From the NCBI GenBank assembly GCA_936450465.1, contig OW388292.1, positions 8,885,756 through 8,949,755 on the forward strand: DNA of 64,000 bases, in the 5' to 3' direction. Of this stretch, positions 35,205 to 47,213 are shown in pieces (position 1 is the stretch's first letter; the number at the start of each line of letters is the position of its first letter). The translations under genes and the position numbers were made by a program. Below the pieces are notes generated by a model. It made no database searches. It was not told the origin of the DNA and saw nothing but the letters and a program-made list of their open reading frames with translations. The stretch comes from Gibbula magus. Lineage: Eukaryota > Mollusca > Gastropoda > Trochida > Trochidae.

Positions 35205-35280
35205 TGTGACGACGTTACATTCATTGTGACGACGTTACATTCATTGTGACGTCAAAACTGCAAACTATTGTGACGTCATA
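35205..35280 (+). promoter_or_regulatory. ATTGTGACG-type repeat with two TGACGTCA sites
   Basis: CATTGTGACGACGTTACATT is doubled with a 22-bp period; TGACGTCA follows at 35247-35254 and 35271-35278. It sits about 150-225 bp to the right of the P3 loop. Confidence 0.6.
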
Positions 35281-35991
35281 CGTGCGGCGGTATTACACTA
35301 GTTTGATATTGCCGTATGAATATTACACTGCAGTATCTTACACGGACGAGTTATAAGAGTCGATATGAAATATCTAAAGAGTTATATAAGGCAGTGACAA
35401 GTACATTGTCATGAATCTACTTATTGGTGTATAAAAACTGAGTTTATTCTGGCTTGCTAAGGGATATAATAAGCTCACTATGCTACACGGAGACAAACAC
35501 TATGAATGGTAATACCATAAACACTTCACAAGAGGCATTCAGCTTTGTAAGATTTATATTGAGAGGACAGAATGGTTATCTGTGCTTTATGATCATTGTT
35601 GGCATAGCAACGTGAACAACTGGTATCAGTTCCATGATGTTCATGAAAGGTTAACCTGAAAAGAAATAACTTTTGATATAGTAGTCCTTCACAGATAATT
35701 ATATTAGTTGCATTGCCAGCTCATTTTAAGAACTTGTATCTTCTAAACATGGAATTAGTTGACATGGAATTTTATGTTGTAGTCTCTTACAAAAGCAATT
35801 AATTGACATTGAAAATAAAAAATGCAAAATGAAAATTGATGCTTTAGAAGTTGAAACCTTGCACAAACAGATTTAAAGTACTTTTATACACATGGGAAAT
35901 AAGAATAAGCACATCCAAGAAAAGCACATTATAATGATAGAATCCTCAAATCTTTATTTGATTATAATTGCTTCAAACAGTTCCGTAGATA
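35281..35991. other. Anonymous stretch
   Basis: GTTGGCATAGCAAC (35598-35611) is one base off the strict X-box. No gene recognised. Confidence 0.45.
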
Positions 35992-36060
35992 GTGCCCAAA
36001 CAATGTATTGATAATCAGTTATTACATGGCTATATCACACCTCTATCTGCCCATACTAAT

Positions 36061-36215
36061 CAGATGGATGATAACATTATAATGGACCAGATGGAATATA
36101 ACATGTTGAATCGACTGATGGTTGGTGATGTGACTGGACAGTACCGACCAGCTTACACCACTGGACTGAGCTCCACGCAGCCCCAACTCTCTCAGGTGTC
36201 AGAACAATCTCCGTG
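36061..36215 (+). CDS. Exon-like segment, unknown product
   Basis: Preceded by a pyrimidine-containing run and CTAATCAG|ATGG, and open through to AGG|GTAATT; a second possible donor is CAG|GTGTCA at about 36195. The reading starts MDDNIIMDQMEYNMLNRLM and has a balanced, non-repetitive composition. The ORF as a whole spans 35992-36387 (131 codons), a length not beyond chance. I recognise no domain. Could equally be conserved non-coding DNA. Confidence 0.2.
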
Positions 36216-36399
36216 CAGGGTAATTGCCCAAATCCGTTGTGATGTATGCCAGGTTGCTAATGAACTCCCAGCAGCTCATGCCCTGAATGCACACCTTGCA
36301 GCTTCACTCTCTGCAAGGAGCTGCTGTCAGATTAGATTCCTGTCGTCTGGTAATTTGCCGGAGGGGGGAGAGAGAAAGAGAAGGTAGACCACCATCTTC

Positions 36400-38182
36400 A
36401 ATTACTCATATGGCACTTACCATCTAACCGCAGAGGAGTTCCGGATCAGGCAAATCTCATTTGAAACGACTCTGCATTCAGTTCTAGCCTGTTGGTGATC
36501 ATTACAAGGGCTCGCCTCCTAATCACATTTTATTAAAGAGCCACTCGATTGAGCTTCTATAATGGCAAACTTTAGTACCTACCGTATTCAGAATAAAAGG
36601 GTAAATACTTCGAGCAGGATTAACTCAAGTTGCTAGGGTTACCAAAAGACCTTTATGAAGAGCACTTGGAGCAACTGTGTGGAGTACTTAGGAAAGTAGG
36701 ATATCGTCTTTAGATTGAGCGTATAATGTGTAAGTCTCATGGCTTTCTCTCGCTAAGTTTCAGAAGTAAACAATTTTCAATATCCAGAAATGTTGAATAA
36801 AAAAAGCGACATGATCCTCTTAACCTAATTTTTTTTCTCCAAAGAATCGAGATGAAAAACAAAGAGCTTTAATCTCCAGTTTGTTTGGAAATCACAAATT
36901 TCTTAAGCTCTCCAGATGTTAATAACTCCAATTTTCAAAACTTTTAAAAGCAATGACATTTGTGTAGGCTTCTGGTCCATGTTCAAACAACATGCCACAT
37001 GCATGTATGCATTCTGTGATCTATCTACATCTGTAGGCTCTGTATTGATGCATGTTGTGACCTATCTCAATCTATGTAAGGACGACCCTTCTACCTCGGT
37101 TTGGGTGGTGCGATATGCTGGTACTGAGTGTGTAACTGTGCTGTGAGATAGGTTGCCTGTATGTGCTAACATGCAAAATAGTTCATTCAGACAAAAACTG
37201 ACATATCTGAAAGGGCTGTTGTAGATATATGACATTCCCAACTGGTAGTGTTCAGCATCTAGATAGACTTCAGCAACTTCAAACCAGATGGAAGCAGGGT
37301 TGTTGAAGTTGACTTATCCATCATGAATGCTGCATTTTGAGAAGGTGAGGTTCCTTTGACCATGCCAGCCTTGAATTTTCACAATTGAACTAATTTACAT
37401 GTTTGTGGGATGGCGTTGTATTTCCATGTATAAATGGGAGTGGTGATGAACAATATTTATGCAGGCTAACAAGTTTAGATTAAGTCTTGAAATATTGATA
37501 ACAACATGTGTTCGTAGTGATGCTGACTTCAAAGTTCTTTGAACTTGTCCTAACACTTTGTTTCTGAACACACTTTTTTCCCCCTCAAAAGCTGCCAAGA
37601 AATTCAAAGCTTTTGTTATTCACGTATTTTGCTTTCAAGGTGTTTTTTTGTTTTGACTCAAGAATTCCAAAAAAAATCTTTATATTTTCATGTTCATCCA
37701 AATAGATTTAGTAAAATGTTCCTTATATATTAATGGTTATCACAATTTATTAGAAAACTCTGTGGAAATGTTTCATAAAAATAAAAATATTTCTGATATG
37801 GAGAAGATTAGTTTCCTTAATCTATTCATTGATAGTACAGCTTGTTCTATGATCTTTAAGCTTATGTGCTCTGTATAAACCGACCCCAACTGTATTGATC
37901 TAGTATCTCCACGTGAGATGGTAACTATGATTTATTTAAACTCCTGAAATACCAAAATCAATAGTTACATCTTGAGTATCTGTTTCTTGAGGAAATTTGA
38001 TTTCTAATCTATCCCACCTACACATGACGTCAGACAATCTTCTAGGGTATGATCTTCTCTACGCTGATGTCTCATCTTAATGCTGTGTATGTATAATCTG
38101 CTGCTGGCTGGAGTGGACTAATCTTGTCAGAAAAAATACGTCCTAGAGTTGGTCCATCAGCAGCCTCTGTACAGGAACAAGT
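36400..38182. other. Anonymous stretch
   Basis: No exon or repeat supported. One TGACGTCA lies at 38025-38032. Confidence 0.45.
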
Positions 38183-38762
38183 GATCTACCCATGCTGCAT
38201 GATCTACCCATGCGGCGTGATCTACCCATGCTGCATGATCTACCCATGCTGCGTGATCTACCCATGCTGCGTGATCTACCCATGCTGCGTGATCTACCCA
38301 TGCTGCGTGATCTACCCATGCTGCGTGATCTACCCATGCTGCATGATCTACCCATGCGGCGTGATCTACCCATGCTGCATGATCTACCCATGCTGCGTGA
38401 TCTACCCATGCTGCGTGATCTACCAATGCTGCGTGATCTACCCATGCTGCGTGATCTACCCATGCTGCATGATCTACCCATGCTGCTTGATCTACCCATG
38501 CGGCGTGATCTACCCATGCTGCATGATCTACCCATGCTGCGTGATCTACCCATGCTGCATGATCTACCCATGCTGCATGATCTACCCATGCTGCTTGATC
38601 TACCCATGCGGCGTGATCTACCAATGCTGCGTGATCTACCCATGCTGCGTGATCTACCCATGCTGCATGATCTACCCATGCGGCGTGATCTACCCATGCT
38701 GCATGATCTACCCATGCGGCGTGATCTAACCATGCGGCGTGATCTACCCATGCGGCGTGATC
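38183..38762. repeat. Minisatellite, 18-bp unit, 32 copies
   Basis: The unit is GATCTACCCATGCTGCGT with variants at the last five bases (GCTGCAT, GCGGCGT, GCTGCTT). Order of variants (A=CTGCAT, G=CGGCGT, C=CTGCGT, T=CTGCTT): AGACCCCCAGACCCCA, then TGACAATGCCAGAGGG. The sub-patterns AGAC and ATG recur, showing block duplication. Because 18 is a multiple of three, several frames are open for 155-232 codons; these hexapeptide repeats (for instance IYPCCV or RDLPML) are artefacts unless expression is shown. Every unit keeps GATC and TGAT. Confidence 0.95.
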
Positions 38763-39051
38763 TGGATTCTGGGGGCAATTGTTGCAGTCATTGGGGGGCC
38801 TACTTGTGGCCCCTGAGACATTGGATTGTTTCAGGGTTCCGTTTTACAAGTTTTATCTACTGGCTATTAAATCTATACCTAGGTCACTGACTTACCTTGG
38901 CCTCGCATAAAACATAACCCATTAATCACATTACTTTCCTCTTCATAGAAATAACATACTGCTGTTTTGACTCAAGCCAAAGAAATGTTATGGGTCCTTG
39001 ACTTTTTGACTCCTTTGATATTGGCAAATGGAACTGCCCCCTTAAAGGCTC
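38763..39051. other. Anonymous spacer
   Basis: Nothing recognised between the 18-bp array and the palindromic element. Confidence 0.5.
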
Positions 39052-39492
39052 TTTATCATCCAAAACTGTGTTCCACAGGAGATATCGCTTGTGTGAGATC
39101 AAGCGATATCTCCTAGGAGATATCTTTTTGGCAGTAGATTTTGCACAATGCCCTGTCACCGTCAGCTACATGACATCACAATGCTTTTACATCATCGAGT
39201 AATGACGTCACAATGTTATGATGTCATAAACACGATGACGTCACAATGCTATGACCTCACTGCACTGGAAGTAAAATGGCAGAGATGTGCTCAAAGATGT
39301 ACACTATTTTCACTTAAACGTAATAAGAATGATTTTGGATGATAAATATAATCTCACCCTCGTGTCTTCTGATATCAAATATATCAACACTCGTTGATAA
39401 AAGTGAAAATATCCTCGGTAAGCCTCGGATATTTGTAACTTTTATCAACTCGTGTTGATATATTTGATATCAGAAGACACTTGGGTGAGATT
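39052..39492. mobile_element. Composite foldback element: tail with TGACGTCA sites plus palindromes P4 and P5
   Basis: TTTATCATCCAAAA (39052-39065) is the exact reverse complement of TTTTGGATGATAAA (39334-39347), bracketing a 280-bp tail. Next to it is the long palindrome P5 (39350-39492): ATCTCACCC..GTGTCTTCTGATATCAAATA is mirrored on the right. The P5 loop, read on the minus strand, is CGAGGCTTACCGAGG. Inside the tail are a 15-bp perfect hairpin P4 (AGGAGATATCGCTTG at 39077-39091 with 39100-39114) and TGACGTCA at 39203-39210 and 39236-39243. No ORF of note. Confidence 0.8.
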
Positions 39493-39569
39493 CTCTATGT
39501 AGCACACCGTTCTTGCTTTCATGAAAATGTAAATCAGTGTAACCAATGGCTAAATAATACTCTTGAATC

Positions 39570-39988
39570 AAGAAAAAAGAGCTCAAAATGAATGTACATG
39601 GTTTGGTTGATACCTGCGAGTCCATTTTCCCTTTGAGTGACCATTTTAAAGAGTTCGCATTAAAATGGCTGCTGGAAGGTAGTTCAAGTGATCTTAACAG
39701 ATGAAGCTGTTCCTAAAGACTCAGAGTAGAGTATTAGATATGGCCCCATGATAGAATGTACAAGCATCTTGCTGTCTAAACTCTCAAAAGAGTTGCATAG
39801 ACTTGATGCTTTGTACGTGACACCATTTTTCTTCCATTACAGATAACCATTTTCTATGGATACGGCTTATTGGGTCTTGTAATGAGATGTTTTACCCTCT
39901 GGTGTAACACTTCATTGTATAAACTTTAATAATAAATGGCAAATTTGAGAAAATATAATATACCACAAACGTGCTACAGAGCCTTTAA
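39570..39988. mobile_element. Diverged relative of the 24.2-kb MITE
   Basis: The right half shares GATGTTTTACCCTCT, ATAATAAATGGCAAATTTGA and ACGTGCTAC with 24209-24570, in the same order and spacing. The left end is not recognisable. Old copy. Confidence 0.6.
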
Positions 39989-41608
39989 TATAACATTGTT
40001 CTGTTACCATAATGATTCAGGCCATTTTATTCTTCTACCTCTGGTTTTAAACTGGATAGGTTTTTGCTTTCTCAAAATGTTATCAGTTCTATGTTTTTAT
40101 TTCCCCAGGGCATTGCAAGCTACTTGTTAACCACCTTAGCATGTGGTGTGCTTCTCTTAAAACAAGTTTTGTTCTTGGCGGGATTCCTCGGAAAAATTGC
40201 CTTTTGGTTTGTTGCCCTTAAAATCGTTTGATTTGGGTACCTTTATCAAAGCAAATGGTCAAGTCTTTTTGAAATTGGCCAAAATGACCCCATCGGCTTT
40301 CTCTCTGCAGTAAAACAAGCTGTGATGTAAACAAAATGCTCTTGATGACAATTTTAAACCCAAAATTATTTTACCACGCCAGAAAGATTAACTGAAAATA
40401 TTTAAATTCCAATAAAGAAAATATCATCAGAAAACTATACTTGCTTCTATTGTAATAATCATAGAAGCCCACCATTATTCACTTTTCAAAACCCTTACAA
40501 GGGAACCTAAATGTCTATCACTTCTGAGAACACTATATCTTATGACATGTGCTATGGGTTATACATTTGTGAAACATGTGACTTCCTAGTTCAATATATC
40601 CTCTATAGAACATTTTATTGTTGCCCTGTCGTTCTATTCAGGAGGACGGCAATCTTTGCTCTAACGCTCATAACTCTGAAATGCATGTGTTTTTAACTGT
40701 TTCAGGCTGTAAACTCGAGTAGTTAAAACACAACTCTGGCAGCGTAATACAGCCAAGGTAGAAATCGATGAAATAATTTCTGTAATTGTTTCTCTCCGAG
40801 AAAGACATAAATTAGAATCGCTGACGCTGTGGCTTGGAAGAGACAGTTTGCTCAAAGGGCTTGTTTGAAACGGTGACAGTAATGTCACTTGTATTGGACA
40901 AATTTATTTCATTTTGCGTAGTCCGTGGAATCTTGATTACTTCAATTGCTTTTGAAATATCTTGAGTTTTTTTTAGTGAGAATGAAGATTCACTGTACAA
41001 GTATATATTTTTAAGAGCAAATTTGCTTTTTGGGTTGAAATTTTATAAAATGAAATTCTGAATCTTATTTTCTGACACATTTGAAGATACAGTCTTTAAA
41101 ATATGTTTCTATGTGTAAAAAATGTTTCAACATTATTATACTATATCAAATCATCCTATTTTATACCTCATCCCTTTGAAACTGTATCTATGGAAATGTT
41201 TTGTTTTGCAGAAATCAATGACATGTCATCAATGTTTCATTATCTTAACAAGTTGGAACAATTAGCAATTAGTACAACAATGGTTATGATAGAAGCTGAC
41301 AATTATCACCACAAAACAAGGCATTGATTGAGAGTGAGCTCTATTTAGTGCTAATTGTGATCACGACATATATGATCTAGTTGAGTAAACAAGACAGACA
41401 GACAGACTTGTTAATGGTGCTCCACATCAATAGGGAGTGTCCGTCCTCTCTACAGACTTGTTTAGGTTTATTGATCTACACTGTCATATATCATACATAT
41501 ATGTGTATATATCTGGTTTAAGGGAAAAGTAGGTTTCAAAAATCTTTAAACCAGTGTAATGAATTTGGAAAATTACTAAGAAATGTTTATGTAATTCCTA
41601 CTACTTCT
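39989..41608. other. Anonymous stretch with a CpG-richer patch at 40640-40880
   Basis: No gene. The patch contains several CpGs and TAAT-type words and may be conserved non-coding DNA. Elsewhere nothing is recognised. Confidence 0.4.
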
Positions 41609-41845
41609 GGGGGTGGGATAGTGCAGTGGTTAGCGGCTTAGCGCGTTCGGGTTTGGATCGAGATGTCCATAGTTCGAATCCCACCAGGGGCCTGGCAACT
41701 TTTTCTTCTGTTGAGAACTGTTCTACATGCAGTAAGGTTTAGTAGCAATGCTACACTGAATTTCAACGTAGTATCACCCATGGTTCTCTAGTTCCAGCAA
41801 ATGCTCGCAGGTTTCACCGCAATACATACCACATATCACTTGGTT
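41609..41845 (+). mobile_element. tRNA-derived SINE, 3' truncated
   Basis: Head GGGATAGTGCAGTGGTTAGCG, box B AGTTCGAATCCC and body CTACACTGAATTTCAACG..CTCGCAGGTTTCACCGCAAT match the 22518 copy. It has a 9-base internal duplication near the D-arm (GGCTTAGCG) and lacks the last quarter and tail. Confidence 0.85.
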
Positions 41846-41859
41846 AACCCCCACCCGAC

Positions 41860-42370
41860 ATGATAACTTCCTGTATCCCCTCATGGTTGGCACACACCTC
41901 CAACCTGGGCCAGGAGATGGTTAAGGATCAGTTCATTAGGCACTATGCTGTCCCTTCTCACTCACTTGATTTAGTCCCAATGAAGGAGTAATCACATCGA
42001 CCCGAGTGGATTTATGTTTGTTCACATCTGATTGAAATTGCACATTGTGTGAGACAAATCACGTTGTGAATTCTGTCTTGCTGGGCAGAAAGCAGTTACA
42101 GGTTCCGTAAATTGGATATTGGGGAATAAAGGCTGGAGTATTCTTCTCCGTATAAATAGGGCAACAAATTAATGGCGCTGTAACATAGATTGTCAAATGG
42201 AGTTGGAAAACAAAGAGTAATGAACACGGACTTCAATTGATCTGAAATTAGATGTGATTTATCACTGAATCTGCCTCCATGCAGTTCTACCCTATTGATT
42301 CGAGTTTTTATCGCGTCGTATTAATAGTGAAGCGTGTATCGACGTGTTGTATGACATCATGATAACATTA
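41860..42370. other. CpG-richer stretch, candidate conserved non-coding element
   Basis: No long ORF, but richer in CpG and TAAT words (AAATTAATGGCGC, ATTAATAGTG, TTTTTATCGCG) than its surroundings. This composition suits a developmental enhancer. Conservation cannot be tested here. Confidence 0.3.
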
Positions 42371-43354
42371 CTGATGGGAGTAGCTGCTTTATATCTGTGA
42401 CTGGTATATATATATAGACTCCACAAATATGAAAAGTGTCAACTAAACGTTTGAGGAGATACTTGCTACTTTTGGTACTTACAGATAGTAATCTAAATCA
42501 TAAGTTTCAAATAAGAATCAAAGATACATTAATTTTACAGGAGTATGTCAAGCAAAATAGCCCAATTTAATTATTCCTTTAATATGAATAATAACAATGC
42601 TTTATTGTTCAACTCTATGAGAAAATAAACTCAAATATTTATGTAATGAAAATAAAAGGATGATACCAGTAATTTATAGTCGTAGCTATCTTAGAATAGT
42701 AACTTCAGACCATCACAAACACATTAAGAAAATAAAACTTGTGATAAATGAGAAATTACTGTCGTAGCCATTTGGAAGTTGCCTCATACGAGAGAAATAA
42801 ATTTAAATTGGAAATAAATAATACAAATATGTGTTTTGATAAGTCATTCCGCTAGACATAAGAACTTTTCTTTCAACCTCTGTGTTATTCTGAGTATATC
42901 AGCGGTTGTGAGAGTTTATTAGCAGTGTAAACAAATATAGCCCATCTAACATCCCTGATCCTGGAAACATTTTGAGGGCTTATTATTACACTTTTGGGCT
43001 GTCTAGTTTTCAAATATATTTTACCGTAATCACTTTAATTAGGTAAATTTGTCTAAATGCAGCGCTTCTTTTGAATAATTAATCTGGCAAGGCTCTTTAA
43101 GATATCTCCTGAAGTGCAAGTTAATATTTGACATTTATATATTGACATTTATAGTTGTAAGATCTTTGAGGTTAGTATGAGGTTTTGTGGTTACTTCTTT
43201 ATCAGTATGGATTTGTGCAGTGTCGTCGTGCACATGAAGCTGACACGCTGAATTTGAATTAACTTTTCATTAATCTGTAGAACTATTCATTTGAGCTCTA
43301 AAAGCTTAACTTTCAATTTGGATTAGGATCTCTCTAGCGATTCAAACTCATTCT
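42371..43354. other. Anonymous AT-rich stretch
   Basis: Nothing recognised. Confidence 0.5.
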
Positions 43355-43370
43355 CCCCCCCCCCCCCCCC
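43355..43370. repeat. Uninterrupted C16 tract
   Basis: Sixteen consecutive C on the plus strand between TTCT and AGG. Prone to slippage and sequencing error; the minus strand could form a G-quadruplex. Confidence 0.95.
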
Positions 43371-43467
43371 AGGTTACTCAAGTCATGTATTCTCACATAA
43401 CCTCTGTTCTCTTCAGAAAGACAGCAATAGAGTCAGGATTGGTTACAATTAAAGCAAGTTGTGCAAT

Positions 43468-43599
43468 CAACAACGTTGTTTCAAAGTATCCATTCAGTCT
43501 GTTACTGTTACCAACAACGTTGTTTCAAAGTATCCATTCAGTCTGTTACTGTTACCAACAACGTTGTTTCAAAGTATCCATTCAGTCTGTTACTGTTAC
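43468..43599. repeat. 44-bp tandem repeat, three near-identical copies
   Basis: CAACAACGTTGTTTCAAAGT starts at 43468, 43512 and 43556. Each unit contains the 12-bp palindrome AACAACGTTGTT. The copies look identical to each other, so the expansion is recent. Confidence 0.95.
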
Positions 43600-43927
43600 C
43601 ATCAGTGAATAGTTCATTCAGACAAAGACAGAAATTTTGCTAGGAATTTTGAAAGAACTGAAATGTGGCCCAAATGTGACAGAGGTAACATGGGAAGATA
43701 TAAGATTAGTACCCCTTATGGGGAAAGACTGAATTCAAACCATGTCTGTTGAAATCAGAATAAGTGTTTTTGCTTTTGAGGTTTCCCGACATGTGTTCAA
43801 GTTTGCATGAAATCATCAGAAAGTTCCTCAGAGCATTTACATTCAGAACAGTAAGCTGCATCTTGGATATTTGTAGATTATTTAAGGATGATGTTGGCCA
43901 AGGTAAATAAGTGAAGAGTATATTTTA

Positions 43928-44040
43928 TACATGCACATCCTTGCCAGAACACAAAGCTTTGTTATCAAACAAGGACAAATGTAGAGTGGTTTTTAATCAT
44001 TTTGTACATGCACATCCTTGGCAGAACACAAAGCTTTGTT
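43928..44040. repeat. 36-bp direct repeat, two copies 77 bp apart
   Basis: TACATGCACATCCTTG followed by CAGAACACAAAGCTTTGTT occurs at 43928-43963 and 44005-44040 with one difference. Confidence 0.9.
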
Positions 44041-45540
44041 CCTAACATTGTCATTTTAACATTCCGAATGAAAACACAAACCTCCTGCCTGTGAGGATTC
44101 TGACTTACATTTGTACATGCAACATTGTCTTTGGGATTTCTAAGTTTGGCTTTAAAACATCAGAATTCAGCCTTTGAGATTTCAATGTTTTGCATGTGCG
44201 TGTTTGATTCATCTTGTGCCCAGCTTTGATCCCAGGTGTCTGCGGCCCGGTGCATGCGATGCTGTGTGGAGATAAACTGGATGTAGAATCGATCTGCCCG
44301 TGTACCTCCCATGGTTCTGGTAATGAGTCTGATATAGATAGGAGACTGCTGGGTGCTGCTTTCATCAGCTTCACAGAACAGTTGGTTAAACTTGAACTGG
44401 GTCAAGATAATTATTATATATGAGTGATTTAGTGGTTATTTAGATAATTTAGAAGGAATTGTTTTCAAATTGATGAGAAACATAAATCTATTTTGTTTAG
44501 ATGTTCATTGGTTGATACATGTTAATTTGTCTTTCGATGTTTGTCTTATGTCTTTTGCTCATAATCCCTCATTATATAATTTTGATTTTATCCTTCAAGA
44601 AACGTTTTTATTCTCTGGTCATTCATCACTGAAAGAAACAGCTAGTACACAGATGTGAGGATCTCCATGTAGTGGGCCTCTCTGTATTTATTTGTATTCA
44701 TCACCTTGTATACAGAATGTTGGGATTATTAAACTTATCTCAGCGCTAAGGTAACGTAATAACTTACGTAGAAACTTCAATGGTAAGTACTGAAAACATA
44801 CCAACAACTTGACTCTACAGAGTTCCTGCTCCTTGGAATCCATGCTAAGTATGTGGTGATAGATGTACTGCCAACTAATTATCCGTGGAGCTTCTCTCGG
44901 CTTGTCCACAACTAATGAAAATATTGCAGACTTAAGGTAATTGAATTAGTAGACCTACATGAGCTGGTGGAGCTACAGAGTGGGATGTTTTATCACTTTG
45001 GTATGAGGATAGAGACTGTGCTGTAGGTGACAGATGAGCTTCTAGCATTTCCAGGCATGGGTTATACAAAGTTCAGCTTCAGTCATTCATCTTTTGACTA
45101 TAAAACTGTTTTATTTTCAATATGTATATTTTTGTTTTGGTTCTGTTGTCTTTCTGAATACTTTAAGATTGTAGGAATAAAGTAAGTGTTTCATTTTGCA
45201 CATTAAGTGCACTTAGTATTATTATAGATTAATATCAAAAATGCTATTTTTACAGGTCATTAAAATCAGAAGGGTTGACGTTAACATCCTTAAATTGACT
45301 TCAATTTTCCAAAGGGCTCTTACCCTCATGTCCCTTAATTCATAAAGATCCTGAATACATTTTGAACATGCATTATGTTTGAAAGTATAATTGAAAATGA
45401 AGATCTGGGGGCCACCTGTTGAGATGCAAATACAAGACACCGTGGAAATCAAAGATTGGTTATGCAAGTGTTAGGTACATACCAGACCTACCAATTGTAC
45501 AGTTAAGAATACACAGAGCTAATCCATATTCAGATTTAAT
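44041..45540. other. Anonymous stretch; mixed-composition patch at 44160-44400
   Basis: The patch 44160-44400 is GC-richer and open in more than one frame (69 codons plus, 81 and 89 codons minus) without a recognisable domain. The rest is AT-rich with nothing recognised. Confidence 0.4.
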
Positions 45541-45795
45541 CCTGTTAGTGTGACGAGGACGTATAAACAATGGCTGCCTCTTTCTGATTGGCTGTTCCCG
45601 GTGGCTTTGATACGCTAGAATTACCTAACTACGCCATAGGTCCCAAGGGGGTAGTAAATCGCTTAGATATATGTCCATGGCATCCATTATGTAACACGCT
45701 GAGAGAGCTCTACGTGATAACACAGTTAGGGATGTATCACCCTCAGACAGACTCAGGCTTCATCAACACTCTTGTGGGGGACTGCTTTTAAAGTG
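45540..45795 (+). other. Coding-like island, unknown
   Basis: A 67-codon open frame (45588-45791) has a balanced, non-repetitive composition (for example PNYAIGPKGVVNRLDICPW) and sits in a CpG-richer patch. There is no in-frame ATG at its start and no clear splice acceptor, so this may be conserved non-coding DNA or part of an exon. Confidence 0.2.
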
Positions 45796-47213
45796 TTCCC
45801 GAATTTCCATGAACATTTTACTCAGTTTTTCAACAATTTGTATTTGTTTTCAACATTGCTATCTTCAGAAATGATACAGTTTGTAGTTGTACAACCATTT
45901 GTAGTGTTATCCTTCTTAACAATCATATACAATCATACGGATAGGAATCTGGAAATATTAATGGATGGATCAGAGAGGTCATGTTTGTTACAATCGTTAC
46001 AAATTTGATTGTTTTGCTTTTCACATCTTCATAAACAAACGTTAGAGAGAAAACTTTTGTAAGAAATAAAAATATCTACATTATTTTGAATTGTTTATTT
46101 AATTATTTATACCGGTAATACTGTTTCTTGAATGGCCTTTAAAATATCTGAGAACTTTGTCAGAATATAGACATTAAAATTATCATTATTTAAAATTATT
46201 ATAATTTAGAAACTATTTCAAGCTTCGGATTACGATGAGGAAAGATTGTGAAAATGAAATATTATCATACACACTATCCTGACCTACTTTATAAATAATA
46301 TGTCTATCCCAAAACAACAAGGAAAATATGTTTCCAAAACATCCAGAGATACAAATAAAAGTACCCCGGTAATGTTTGTAAGAAAGTGATGAGCTGGTAT
46401 GTTGTACTGTGAGAGCCAATGACGGCGTCCATCTTCCAGGAGCTAGCACCTTGTGCCCATTCATCATCCCCCACTTCCTCCACCAGTTGCAGACTCAGGG
46501 AGGAGCTACTGAAGGAGGCAGCTCTTCCTTACCTACCTACCTACCTTACTTCCTTCCTGAAAACATGGATATTACTGTGTTGAGTGATGCGGGCCATTAG
46601 CGCTGTCCGATCTCGTACACATCATCTCCTGTCCGTCAGTTCAGGGGATGTGCTCATTAATTTAAAAGTGTTTAATGGAATATGTACTTGGTCGAATGGA
46701 CATGATGATTTAATGTGATTTTGGTTAACCCTTCTCGTGATAGGAAATTCCTCCTGATAACTGTGTTTGAAGTAAAACCAGAATAACAGCCCTGTTGTTT
46801 CTCATCCACAGTGATATGGTAAAGAACTAATTATGTCACTAGGTAAGGGGTTAATTTAGTTACTTGAGGTGGAAAACATTCACTTCTGTGCTGACTTGTT
46901 TTATTGCTTTTTTCACACACTGCATATGATTCTTTGAAAGTGTCTGTTCCCTTACCTATCAAACAGCTACTCGTTTGCATGATCAGGTGTGTCACAGCTT
47001 CTTCTTAATGAAAAGTAAATAATGAACAAATTCATTGTGAAGTTGATCTTTTTATGTCTTACATCAGGGGTATAGTTTGAGAGAATTCTCTCAAAAATAT
47101 GTCTTGTCCCTTGTGCATATTTCAAAGATCAAATGTCACAGCATTACTATCTATGGATGAACTGCGGACATATGTCAAGAAGGAATTAGTAAAAAAAGTC
47201 GTCAGCTTCCTGT
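45796..47213. other. Anonymous stretch; mixed-composition patch at 46400-46630
   Basis: The patch contains a short TACC repeat (CCTACCTACCTACCTTACTT) and an open frame of 63 codons without recognisable features. The rest is AT-rich. Confidence 0.4.

Noticed and set aside
38143..38778. Arginine-serine-rich (RS-like) protein on the minus strand
   Set aside because: The GRSRSM-type pattern is simply another frame of the 18-bp repeat.
38124..38890. Four overlapping ORFs of 155-232 codons on both strands as protein genes
   Set aside because: All are read from an 18-bp tandem repeat whose length is a multiple of three, so several frames remain open automatically.
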